Source: Oligoflexia bacterium
GTDB lineage: Bacteria > Bdellovibrionota > Bdellovibrionia > JABDDW01
Length of the DNA stretch: 32,541 bases
Assembly: GCA_020847095.1 (NCBI GenBank)
Contig: JADLCR010000062.1
Span: forward strand, 1 to 32,541
Direction: 5' to 3'
The notes beneath the pieces were generated by a model that worked only from the letters and a program-made list of their open reading frames with translations, was not told the origin of the DNA and ran no database searches. Of the stretch, positions 1-7,822 are shown piece by piece. The position numbers were made by a program, and so were the translations under genes. Position 1 is the first letter of the stretch. Each line of letters opens with the position of its first letter.

Positions 1-1
1 A

Positions 2-1972
2 ACCTGCAGCCGCTCAACCACGATTGGCTACGATGGTGATTCAATGCCTCCTTCAATCTTAGATATGAATGGAGGCCAGAACTCAGTCACTTTGACTAAC
101 GGAAACGGCGTTTCATTTATCAACACATCAATTCCCACGAGCTGCGTAAGTCCGGTTGACCCGGCAACAAGAACCGCAAGATTGCAGTTTAAACTTTCTG
201 AGCCAGGCTCTGGATTTGAGTGCCAGCGCAAAGACGCCAATGATGCCGACGATGGCGCTCAGTGGGCTACCCAACCAGAAGATGATGCCGACTGGACCGA
301 ATGCACAGCGCTTAATCTCATTGCCGGTGACAATAATACTCGCGGTATTGTGTATCGACCTGGATCGCTTCCCGACGCAGTTCCCGCGCAAGGCTATCCT
401 CAAGGCTCTTACATTCGAGTTGAATTTAGAAATCTTCCGGAAGCTCATTACGAAATGGCCATTCGGGCCATTGACCCCGCTGGCAATGTGGGCCCCGCTT
501 CGGTGGCCTATTTAAGTTGGTATATTGACGAAACTCGCCCGAGCACCACCAATCTGAATCCGGATAGAGTTATCGTAGGCGAGCCGGGCCCAGGAATTCA
601 AGGGAGCCTTTGGGGCGCCGGCGATCGAGTGCCAGGCAGCTGGAACGTTCCCTACGTGCAATGCGACCAAACGGGAACACCAACTTTTACAGTTTCTTCA
701 AGCTCTGGTTGGCTAAACGAAGGTTGTATTTGGCGCTTAACGAACTCTCCACAAGGAAGCCAAATCGCCGTGTCGGATTCAAACGGCTCTTGCTCGGTAA
801 CCCTAAACCCACCCGCCGGCAGCTGTTTTCAAAATGGCAGTTACACCTTAGCCGTTGATTACTTCGACGTGTGTGGCGATGGCGCCGGATCGCAATCGAT
901 TACTTGGATGGTCGATCGCTCCGATATCAATAGCGCAACTATTACCAGCGGCACCTTCGACAACGGTATGGCTAATTTCAATTTAAGTGCCAGCGGACCC
1001 CAAATGATCTCATGGGAAATGCAAGGCACCCTGGGACTCATTACAGCCGGTGGACCTGCGGCGCTAATTAGCGGGGTCTCGCTTGGTTACCCCACAGGAT
1101 CTTGCACCGGACCTGGATCGGCCTGTGCCGTTGCATACGGTGCCTGTGGGTCTGTGAAACGCGCTTCTGGAAACTATCAAGTACGCGGCGGTCGAGGGCA
1201 TGTGTGTACGGGCATAGATTGCAGCGCTGGAAATACGTGTTCTCGAAATATCAGTAGCGGAACTTGTGTCGATCCCGATGCGTGCGATGCTCCGGGCGGC
1301 GTGTTTTGCACAACTGATAATCAATGCGGTAACGACTGGGGAAATGGTGGCTACTCAGCCTACTGTGATGGGCACGAAGAGTACTTAGGTGGTTGCGGAT
1401 GTGGAAGCCCAGGCAACGATTCATGTTGTGCTGCCGGTGCTGCTGGCGACGGATGCCGACTCAGTGCCACTAGAACTTGTACGACCGATGCCAATTGTCA
1501 CTCATCACTTCAATGCCATGGCTATTCGGCTGAAGATCCGGGCCGGTGTCATTGCCAAGAAAACCGTGGTCCCAGTGGGTTCGGTCCAGCGCAACCGGTT
1601 TGTCCCAACTTTACAGGGGCATGCGCCACAGCGCCCGGCGATCGCGGCGGACTTGCTCCCCAGTGCGGAGGCGGTGGCGGCGGTGGCAGTGGCTGCGCCG
1701 ATACCGTCAGCAACGCGTGCGCTGGTAACCCGGGGCAATCCGAATTGTGTATTGACTACGATTGCAATGGCAGTGCTACTGACGCTGGCGAATGCTCTGG
1801 ATGTGCCGGCCCACCTGGCCCAGCACCAACACCTCCTTGCGTGCGATATGGTTGTGCCTCGTGGTTTGATGGTACGGCTTGCCCAGGGGCCCATGCACCA
1901 CCTGGGTGGAAGTGCGATGAGTACAGCGGCTGTGTCGGTCAACCAGGATACAATCGAATTTGCTATCCGTAA
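2..1972 (+). CDS. Cysteine-rich surface protein with Ig-like segments (5' end outside window)
   Basis: The reading frame is open from the left edge through the first ATG at 44, so this is the C-terminal part of a larger protein; at least 656 residues are visible. The first part has the pattern of bacterial Ig-like repeats: FECQ...W..C followed by a strand ending in AIDPAGNVGP and then DETRP. A second, weaker repeat ends at WMVDRS near residue 290. From about residue 350 to the end it is packed with cysteines, including CTTDxxC-type units (FCTTDNQC, RTCTTDANC), CGCG, CC and a DYDCNG unit resembling MopE-type DNDCDG motifs. A polyglycine linker of seven residues lies near residue 545. There is no membrane anchor at the C terminus. 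It is probably secreted or cell-surface, with disulfide-stapled repeats, possibly adhesive. The 3' half is visibly GC-richer than neighbouring genes. Precise function is not recognised. Confidence 0.8.
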   Translation, partial: TCSRSTTIGYDGDSMPPSILDMNGGQNSVTLTNGNGVSFINTSIPTSCVSPVDPATRTARLQFKLSEPGSGFECQRKDANDADDGAQWATQPEDDADWTECTALNLIAGDNNTRGIVYRPGSLPDAVPAQGYPQGSYIRVEFRNLPEAHYEMAIRAIDPAGNVGPASVAYLSWYIDETRPSTTNLNPDRVIVGEPGPGIQGSLWGAGDRVPGSWNVPYVQCDQTGTPTFTVSSSSGWLNEGCIWRLTNSPQGSQIAVSDSNGSCSVTLNPPAGSCFQNGSYTLAVDYFDVCGDGAGSQSITWMVDRSDINSATITSGTFDNGMANFNLSASGPQMISWEMQGTLGLITAGGPAALISGVSLGYPTGSCTGPGSACAVAYGACGSVKRASGNYQVRGGRGHVCTGIDCSAGNTCSRNISSGTCVDPDACDAPGGVFCTTDNQCGNDWGNGGYSAYCDGHEEYLGGCGCGSPGNDSCCAAGAAGDGCRLSATRTCTTDANCHSSLQCHGYSAEDPGRCHCQENRGPSGFGPAQPVCPNFTGACATAPGDRGGLAPQCGGGGGGGSGCADTVSNACAGNPGQSELCIDYDCNGSATDAGECSGCAGPPGPAPTPPCVRYGCASWFDGTACPGAHAPPGWKCDEYSGCVGQPGYNRICYP

Positions 1973-2050
1973 CGTGTGAGTCCTAAGTCCTAAGATCAAC
2001 GTCCAGAAAATCAATACCCGAGCGGTTTTCACGCCGGCAAAGATTGCCTA

Positions 2051-2072
2051 CCCACTATCCTTAGTAGTTGGG
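2051..2072 (+). terminator. Weak hairpin after surface-protein gene
   Basis: CCC-ACTA pairs with TAGT-T-GGG around a seven-base loop, with one bulged T. It lies about 80 bases after the stop of the surface-protein gene and 43 before the next start. The bases after it are only moderately T-rich, so this is a weak intrinsic terminator at best. Confidence 0.25.
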
Positions 2073-2114
2073 GGATTTAGCATTTTAATTTAACAGGCAA
2101 CAAAGGGGATACGC

Positions 2115-3131
2115 ATGAAGCGTTTAAGACTCGTGCTGGCCGCAGCACTTCTAACGGCCATGGTCACAGGATGTGAAGAAACAAAGACTTTCGACGCCGA
2201 TGTTTGGTTTTTTCCAACCTTAGGAAGTGAAGACCTTTCATCGGTTATTTTTAGCGTCGGCACTTGGTCCAAATCATACGACAAAATTTCGCATTTTGGT
2301 TTTCAGGTTAAACAGTGGACTTGTATGCAAGAAAAAGAACAAGGCTGCGAACTTAATAAAAGAAACGTGTACATGAACTTCAAGCAAGCGGACATTTTTG
2401 CGGCCATGAACAATTGGGGGAAGAAAATCTCTCTCATCGGAAAAGCCATCGGTCAAGGTGAAGACCCCTGCGGCGTGAATAACTTCTTTTTTCATACCGC
2501 ATTTCAAAACGTTCAAGACACCAAGGGCGAAGTGAAGGCCATCATGATTGATCGCCCGCTTGAAACACACATGAAATGCGGCCGGACCTTTGAAAAAGCC
2601 GCCAAAGAAACTGCGGACTTCATGTCGGTGACTTTTATGTTGCACGGAAGTGTTTTCCAAAACCGAGAAAAGTTTGAAGTGGGCATTCACGAAACTTTAG
2701 GAAAAGTAACCGTAGCGCAAATTAAAGACGCCCTCCCGGTTTTAATGAAATCAAACTCAAAACTTTATTCATTGCATATCGAGGTGCCCAGACAAGCGCT
2801 GAACAAAGCCGGATGGACCGACGAACAAATTGTGAGCTCACTAAACGAGTTAAAAGAGGCGGCTGCCGGTCACAAAGTTAAGTTTGGCTATGTCATTACA
2901 GGCGAAACGGCCAATACCGACAAAGCTTACTACGAGTCCGCTCTTGCGAACGCTGAATTTTTAAAAGCGAAAGTCGGAATGCCCCAAAGCTTTTCCTTTT
3001 ATAATTGGAAGCTAGGTAAGGATGAAGATGGCAGCGCTTCACTTTCCACACCTTTAAACACAGGCGAAAACGATGCCCACACACATACGGCCTTGATTAA
3101 GTCTGTTGTTACGGTATTCTCGGCTCCATGA
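2115..3131 (+). CDS. Lipoprotein of unknown function
   Basis: The 338-residue product starts with a short positive segment, a hydrophobic stretch and the lipobox VTGC (Cys20), so it should be lipidated and held in the cell envelope. The ATG is preceded by AAAGGGG at a suitable distance. The mature part has alternating strand-like and helical segments (DADVWFFPTLG; KLYSLHIEVPRQAL; VKFGYVITGET), which could suggest a TIM-barrel-like fold, but no catalytic motif is recognised. Several cysteines (CMQEKEQGC, DPCG, MKCG) may form disulfides. Its stop overlaps the start of the downstream thioesterase gene in ATGA, so the two are translationally coupled. Function unknown. Confidence 0.85.
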   Translation: MKRLRLVLAAALLTAMVTGCEETKTFDADVWFFPTLGSEDLSSVIFSVGTWSKSYDKISHFGFQVKQWTCMQEKEQGCELNKRNVYMNFKQADIFAAMNNWGKKISLIGKAIGQGEDPCGVNNFFFHTAFQNVQDTKGEVKAIMIDRPLETHMKCGRTFEKAAKETADFMSVTFMLHGSVFQNREKFEVGIHETLGKVTVAQIKDALPVLMKSNSKLYSLHIEVPRQALNKAGWTDEQIVSSLNELKEAAAGHKVKFGYVITGETANTDKAYYESALANAEFLKAKVGMPQSFSFYNWKLGKDEDGSASLSTPLNTGENDAHTHTALIKSVVTVFSAP

Positions 3132-3592
3132 AGAAGAGCTTACAAGAGACTTACGCCCCGAATAGTATTTGTTTTGGATGTGGCCCCGCAAATCCTGCGG
3201 GGCTTCATATTCAAAGCCACCCGCAAGGTGACAAGGTCATCGCCTATTGGACTCCCGGGGCCAATCAAGAGGCCTTTCCTGGAATGCTCAATGGTGGAAT
3301 TATCGGAAGCCTTCTTGATTGCCACTCCAACTGGACGGCGGCCTGGCATTTGATGAATAAAAACAAACTTGAAACTCCGCCCTGCACCGTGACGGCCGAA
3401 TACAGCGTTAAACTTTTGAGGCCCACACCTTCTCAGCAGCCTCTTGAGCTTGAGGCTTGGGTCGTCGAATCTCCCAGTGACGATCGCGCTTGGATCGAAG
3501 CCAAACTGGTTTCAAATGGAAAAGTTTGCGCCACTTGCCGAGGTCTTTTTGTTGCTGTAAAGCCCGGACATCCCGCCTATCACCGCTGGTGA
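3128..3592 (+). CDS. PaaI/THEM4-like hotdog-fold thioesterase
   Basis: A 154-residue cytoplasmic protein with the layout of the hotdog thioesterase superfamily: an N-terminal CFGCGPANPAGLH motif typical of THEM4-like members, then FPGMLNGGIIGSLLDCHSNW, which corresponds to the conserved HGG..A.l.D segment on the hotdog helix (here N-G-G, with Asp as likely catalytic acid). Later strands end in CRGLFVAVKP. Family members hydrolyse acyl-CoA thioesters; the substrate cannot be read from sequence. Its start overlaps the stop of the upstream lipoprotein gene by four bases, and its 3' end overlaps the convergent phosphoesterase gene by 13 bases. Confidence 0.85.
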   Translation: MKKSLQETYAPNSICFGCGPANPAGLHIQSHPQGDKVIAYWTPGANQEAFPGMLNGGIIGSLLDCHSNWTAAWHLMNKNKLETPPCTVTAEYSVKLLRPTPSQQPLELEAWVVESPSDDRAWIEAKLVSNGKVCATCRGLFVAVKPGHPAYHRW

Positions 3593-4815
3593 GATTGGGT
3601 AACCAGCGCCGCCCGCGAGGGAATCAGCGTTTGATCTAAAACTTCGCCTGACTCGCCAATGGCGCGAAGCCTCGCCCCATTTTTCGTTGCATTGACAAGC
3701 CAAAAATGTCGCTTGCTTTGCGCTTGCACCAGGTACCAACTCTTATCATTCACTTCTCGGGGGCCCTTTCCCCAACAGCCGTCGACCAAGTAAACTGTTC
3801 CACCCATGTCAATTTGACCATTTTTAATAGGGTGAGTGCGTTTTAAAGAGTGATCATGATTTTCAAAAGCCATACTCAAATTAAACTTTGAAAAGACCGG
3901 CTCCCAAAGGCGGCGCAATTTTTTATGTCCACTACCCTGATAGTCTCTGACGCTGGGGTAAAGGCCTACATGGTAAAGCGCTGCCGTGAGAGGCAGACCG
4001 TTAAAATGAGTCAGGGATTCAGTTAGAAAATCTCGCTGTGGGCCTTCACTATTTTCAGTGTGATCAGAATCCAAAACCACTAGGCCCATGATGTTTGAAA
4101 AATTTCTTCGAAAATAACTTTTTCCGCCCTGCTCGAAATATTTGTAATAATAGGGGGCCTTACTTGGGGAACTGTTAAAGCCTCCCAAAGCTTCATGATT
4201 CCCAATTGCCGCAACGATCGGAATCACCCGTCCATCAGGAGTTTTCATATGGTCTTGCCAGTACCTGAGCCACCGATCCCACTTGGCGGCACTAGTGGGA
4301 AGGCCATTGTCGTAGGCAATATCGCCTCCCATTAAAACAAAGTGCGGGTTAGTTTGGGCCGCAGCCTTATTCATCAGTGCGACTTCCTCTCCCACATCCG
4401 TATCGCCACCAGCTACAAATCGGATTTCATCGGTGTCTTGCGGAAGAGTTTCAAAAAACCGTTCGACGTCCAGAGCTTTGCCGTCTTTTTCGACAACGTA
4501 ATAATACCTTGTTCCTGGCGCCAAATGATTAACCGTGACCCGATGAACTCGTCTTTTTATTAACTTATAGTCTTCATATCGCCCTGTCTGATGAATTTGA
4601 TAATTTGAGAACTGGCCTCCCTGAGGCAGGGTATCAAGGTGAACGGTCACACTCTCTGTCTCACGATTTGAATGAATATTAAAAACGATATGATCAGAAG
4701 TGTTCTCTTGCGAAAACGTTAAATAGACAAACGATAAATCAGAAGCGCTTTGCCCAACCTCTTCACATCCGGATAAAATAAGGCAAAGGCAAATCGATAA
4801 AATAACGGTTTTCAT
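3580..4815 (-). CDS. Purple-acid-phosphatase-like metallophosphoesterase lipoprotein
   Basis: I start at the ATG at 4815 because AAGGGGGG lies seven bases upstream and the product then begins with a clean lipoprotein signal, lipobox LSGC; an upstream in-frame start exists at 4839. About 411 residues. An N-terminal fibronectin-like domain (up to about 125) contains the L.PGTRYYYVV signature seen before purple acid phosphatase domains. The calcineurin-like domain follows: GGDTDVG and GGDIAYDNG (metal-binding Asp residues), GNHEA (Asn-His), LYHVGLYPS and NHDHS. The last corresponds to the GHxH metal-binding motif with Gly replaced by Asn. It probably hydrolyses phosphomonoesters or diesters in the periplasm or at the surface. 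The 3' end overlaps the thioesterase gene by 13 bases. Confidence 0.85.
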   Translation of the reverse strand: MKTVILSICLCLILSGCEEVGQSASDLSFVYLTFSQENTSDHIVFNIHSNRETESVTVHLDTLPQGGQFSNYQIHQTGRYEDYKLIKRRVHRVTVNHLAPGTRYYYVVEKDGKALDVERFFETLPQDTDEIRFVAGGDTDVGEEVALMNKAAAQTNPHFVLMGGDIAYDNGLPTSAAKWDRWLRYWQDHMKTPDGRVIPIVAAIGNHEALGGFNSSPSKAPYYYKYFEQGGKSYFRRNFSNIMGLVVLDSDHTENSEGPQRDFLTESLTHFNGLPLTAALYHVGLYPSVRDYQGSGHKKLRRLWEPVFSKFNLSMAFENHDHSLKRTHPIKNGQIDMGGTVYLVDGCWGKGPREVNDKSWYLVQAQSKRHFWLVNATKNGARLRAIGESGEVLDQTLIPSRAALVTQSHQR

Positions 4816-4872
4816 AATTCCCCCCTTAAAACGCCTCACATTAAAATCATGGCGCTATTTTGGAGTCAAGCT

Positions 4873-6456
4873 TCAGGGGCGGTGCAGGGCTTCAACTCGA
4901 ACAATGCCGTTCTTATCCATAACGACGCGGTACAATTGGCGTTGGCAGACTTGATCCAGGCACGATTCTAACGTGACATAAACGGGGTAAATGCGGTGAG
5001 AGGACACACGGGCAAAGTTCCCGTTTTCATCGAGCAGTCGGACGGTTTTAAAAGCATCATCCATGTGACGTAAAAAACGTTGCACATTAATTCTCGTGAC
5101 GTCCATGAGAGCCAATTGATCCTGAGAAGAACCTTGAGGCCGCTCTACGTTAAATAGACGCCGATAATATAAAACATGTTCGGGTAAATATTTTTCAGCG
5201 TCGCTAATGCACGCACTCTGTCGAAAGTTTCGGATTTCTGAATCGACTTGATTTGATGACTTAATGAAGATCCACTCTTTCATTTCACCAAATTTTTTTC
5301 CTTGTGCCTTGAGATCGCGCTCCACATCAGGAAGGTACCCTCCCATTTTTTTTAAAAATACCGCTCGAAACCGATCTTTAAGACGATCCTTAAGAGCGTA
5401 AACCGCAATACTAAGGCAAATGACGAAAACTCCCTTGAAGCCCACTTGTGAGAATCCCGAGCTCCCAAGATTTTCAAACACTGCAGCCCATAATGCGGCA
5501 AATGCAGCCGCACCAGCGGCGATAGGTTCAGAGTATTTTTTGAGCGCCTGTTGAGCAGAAACTTCGACAAACATCTCCGATTGAAAAAATTTTTTCATTT
5601 GACTGAGCTTAAAGACCATCATTTCTCGCTCAACTTCATCTTCCAAAATAGTTCTTGGGTCATTTTTAATGCGCAATCGATTAAATTCGCGCTCCCGAAG
5701 TTGATCGAGCATGCGCTCAAAACGCACCCAAGAAGCGACTCGCGATTGGGCTGCCTTTTGTCGTTCCGCCTGATCAAGCTGACCTTTGATCGAACCGAGG
5801 TAATCTAAAAAAATCTGATTCACGTATTGAGAAAGTAGCTTTGCCACAGGCATGGTTCTCAAAAGCTCATTGGCCAACAATTCCCTCAACGACTCTACGG
5901 CTCTTGCCAATCGCTCAGTTTCAAAGCAAAGCTTTGCAAGACCTTCGTCGAGGTCCACAGGGCCGGCGTTTGCCTTAGAAAACATGAGGGTGAGCTCTCT
6001 CTTTTGTCGGGACTTATGGGTTTTAATATATTCGCCACAAACAGCCCCGAGATGACGAATATGCTGAAAAATGCGCTCCTGATTCTCTCCGACCGTGTCT
6101 TGATCAATGAGATCTCTTAAGATTTCAAGCTCCCGACCAAATTCTTCGGTATCCAGGTCCATATCACGGGGACTGGCCAACCGGGCGCGCGAATGAAAGT
6201 CACCGATGACATCTTCTTTTTTATTAGAAGGCAGCTGAAACGTTTGAGGGAAAAACATATAAAGACGAAGCTCGCCTTGAGTTGTTGAGCCTTCCAACTT
6301 CATCGACGAATTCAGCTCGAGGCTGTGGTGATCATGTCGTTTGAGCTGCGCCTGAAAGCGTGAATCGGGAACAATTTGCTTGAATGAGACCGATTCCCCG
6401 GAATCGGCTTTGGGTGTAGGTTCTAGCACTTCTTGCCAAATCCCCCTTACTTTCAT
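4873..6456 (-). CDS. Unrecognised protein with a central two-TM hairpin
   Basis: About 527 residues from the ATG at 6456; a TTG six codons upstream (6474) is an alternative, and neither has a clear Shine-Dalgarno. No signal peptide. Residues about 1-320 are charged, mostly helical and rich in Glu/Arg/Leu, with coiled-coil character in REREFNRLRIKN and neighbouring stretches. Two hydrophobic segments follow near 335-355 and 360-380 (PIAAGAAAFAALWAAVF and GVFVICLSIAVYAL), so both termini should face the same side, probably the cytoplasm. The C-terminal 150 residues are soluble, ending in strand-like YRVVMDKNGIVRVEAL. I recognise no family motif. It lies 46 bases downstream of the phosphatidyltransferase gene on the same strand, so the two may be co-transcribed. 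Confidence 0.8.
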   Translation of the reverse strand: MKVRGIWQEVLEPTPKADSGESVSFKQIVPDSRFQAQLKRHDHHSLELNSSMKLEGSTTQGELRLYMFFPQTFQLPSNKKEDVIGDFHSRARLASPRDMDLDTEEFGRELEILRDLIDQDTVGENQERIFQHIRHLGAVCGEYIKTHKSRQKRELTLMFSKANAGPVDLDEGLAKLCFETERLARAVESLRELLANELLRTMPVAKLLSQYVNQIFLDYLGSIKGQLDQAERQKAAQSRVASWVRFERMLDQLREREFNRLRIKNDPRTILEDEVEREMMVFKLSQMKKFFQSEMFVEVSAQQALKKYSEPIAAGAAAFAALWAAVFENLGSSGFSQVGFKGVFVICLSIAVYALKDRLKDRFRAVFLKKMGGYLPDVERDLKAQGKKFGEMKEWIFIKSSNQVDSEIRNFRQSACISDAEKYLPEHVLYYRRLFNVERPQGSSQDQLALMDVTRINVQRFLRHMDDAFKTVRLLDENGNFARVSSHRIYPVYVTLESCLDQVCQRQLYRVVMDKNGIVRVEALHRP

Positions 6457-6502
6457 TTTGCAGAAAAGGGACAATGGCCGTCAAGAGATTGTTAGGGTTT
6501 TG

Positions 6503-7102
6503 TTAGGGAATTGTGAAGAATTGATGAGTCGCTATAAGTCCGATGAGTATGGCGACAATGACAAGAAGTCCCTTTGAACTTGGCCGAGGAATTTGAATTC
6601 CAGAAATCATCAGCACGCCCAGAATCACAAAGGCGCAAGCGGCCCAAAGGCGGTTGGGTTCAAAAAAGTAAATGATCAACCAAGCCATAGCTGCGATGGT
6701 GGTGGGAAGCCCGGTAAACACTTTGTGTCCGCCCGGATGCAAGTTGAAATAACCCAATCGGGTCACGGCACTGAGCAGATAAAAAAATCCACAAAGTAGA
6801 AATAAATAGTAAGTCCCATCGTGAATTCCTTCGATTAAAAATAGCAGGTTAATCACCGGAACAAATCCAAAAACGATGGCATCCGCTAGGCTGTCGAGTT
6901 GTGCTCCAAACTCACGTTCGATCGTTGTTCGGTGAAAAAGGGAGGCAAATTTACCATCAAAAATATCTGCCAAAACCGAAATTCCCAGATTGACCGCCGC
7001 CAAATGCCACAAACCCTTTTTTGCCCACAAAACAGATGACAGCCCAGCAAGAAGCGAAACGTAAGTCAAAAGATTAGAAAGATTAAAAAAATGTGCCGGC
7101 AT
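6503..7102 (-). CDS. CDP-alcohol phosphatidyltransferase, phosphatidylserine-synthase-like
   Basis: A 199-residue integral membrane protein with about six TM segments. The CDP-alcohol phosphotransferase motif D-xx-DG-xx-A-R-...-G-xxx-D-xxx-D is present as DIFDGKFAS...GAQLDSLAD, residues 46-74, but the usual Arg after Ala is Ser54. The order NLLTYVSLLAGL, the motif, then FG(F)VP is typical of bacterial PssA, which joins CDP-diacylglycerol to serine. All four metal-binding Asp residues remain. The ATG at 7102 has AAGGA nine bases upstream. It is the first gene of a likely two-gene unit with the downstream two-TM protein and is divergent from the MOSC gene 41 bases away. Another alcohol acceptor cannot be excluded. 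Confidence 0.82.
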   Translation of the reverse strand: MPAHFFNLSNLLTYVSLLAGLSSVLWAKKGLWHLAAVNLGISVLADIFDGKFASLFHRTTIEREFGAQLDSLADAIVFGFVPVINLLFLIEGIHDGTYYLFLLCGFFYLLSAVTRLGYFNLHPGGHKVFTGLPTTIAAMAWLIIYFFEPNRLWAACAFVILGVLMISGIQIPRPSSKGLLVIVAILIGLIATHQFFTIP

Positions 7103-7143
7103 AACGCTTTTCCTTATAACACGGTTTTGGTAGGCTCGTCATC

Positions 7144-7785
7144 ATGATGTCCGTTACTAGCATATTTGTGGGTACACCCAAAGAAATTCAGTTCAATGGG
7201 AAGACTATCACCACGTCAATTTACAAGTCACCCATCCAAGGACCCATCCGCGTGAACTCACTTAATATTAGCGGCGATCGTCAAGCGGACTTGACTGTTC
7301 ACGGCGGCACTCACAAGGCCGTCATGAGTTACGACGATTCAAATTACGAATGGTGGAAATCAAATCATCCCGAATTCAGCTATGAGATCGGTTGCTTCGG
7401 AGAGAACCTGCTGACAAACTCCGTTGACGAATCAACCGCATTAATTGGAGATCAATGGTTTATTGGATCGGTGATTTTAGAAGTCACTCAACCACGACAG
7501 CCTTGCATTAAGCTCTCGGCCCGATTTCAAGACGAAACCATGCTCAAAAAATACTACAATTCAAAGCGCTGGGGGCTGTATTTGAAAGTGATCCAAGAAG
7601 GCGAAATGAGTCCAGGCGATCCGATCTTGATAAAAACTTGTGATCACCCGACAGTGCCCGCTTACTTACTTCCAACCATTTTCGAAGTTCCACAATCTCA
7701 TTTGAAAGAAATTCAGTGTCTCCTCGAATATGAAGGTCTTTGTCCTCAACTTCGAGCAAAACTTATAAGAAAATCCAACGCTTAA
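7144..7785 (+). CDS. MOSC-domain protein, YiiM-like
   Basis: A 213-residue protein with the MOSC hallmarks: ISGDRQADLTVHGGTHKAV near residue 42, FGENL near 85, IGD..IG and the QPRQPC motif with the conserved molybdenum-cofactor-binding Cys121. A C-terminal extension (about 165-213) fits the three-helix domain of YiiM-type proteins. Family members bind molybdenum cofactor and reduce N-hydroxylated bases such as 6-N-hydroxylaminopurine. Two adjacent ATGs (7144, 7147) are possible starts; a GGTAGG element precedes them by about a dozen bases. Divergent from the phosphatidyltransferase gene and 37 bases ahead of the tRNA-dihydrouridine synthase gene. Confidence 0.88.
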   Translation: MMSVTSIFVGTPKEIQFNGKTITTSIYKSPIQGPIRVNSLNISGDRQADLTVHGGTHKAVMSYDDSNYEWWKSNHPEFSYEIGCFGENLLTNSVDESTALIGDQWFIGSVILEVTQPRQPCIKLSARFQDETMLKKYYNSKRWGLYLKVIQEGEMSPGDPILIKTCDHPTVPAYLLPTIFEVPQSHLKEIQCLLEYEGLCPQLRAKLIRKSNA

Positions 7786-7787
7786 TC

Positions 7788-7816
7788 TTGCGCGTCAATA
7801 TTTCTAATTATATACC
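7788..7816 (+). promoter_or_regulatory. Candidate promoter placing transcription start on the dus ATG
   Basis: TTGCGC (7788-7793), a 17-base spacer and TATACC (7811-7816) precede the ATG at 7823 by six bases. A shifted -10, TATATA at 7809, is equally good. No Shine-Dalgarno lies between it and the start codon, consistent with a leaderless mRNA. The -35 match is weak. Confidence 0.4.
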
Positions 7817-7822
7817 ATTGTC

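Noticed and set aside
1389-2032. Long ORFs on both strands overlapping the 3' end of the surface-protein gene (1389-1979 plus; 1505-2032 minus)
   Set aside because: They are shadows of a GC-rich cysteine-coding region; their products are low-complexity Ala/Val/Arg sequences without starts supported by a ribosome-binding site.
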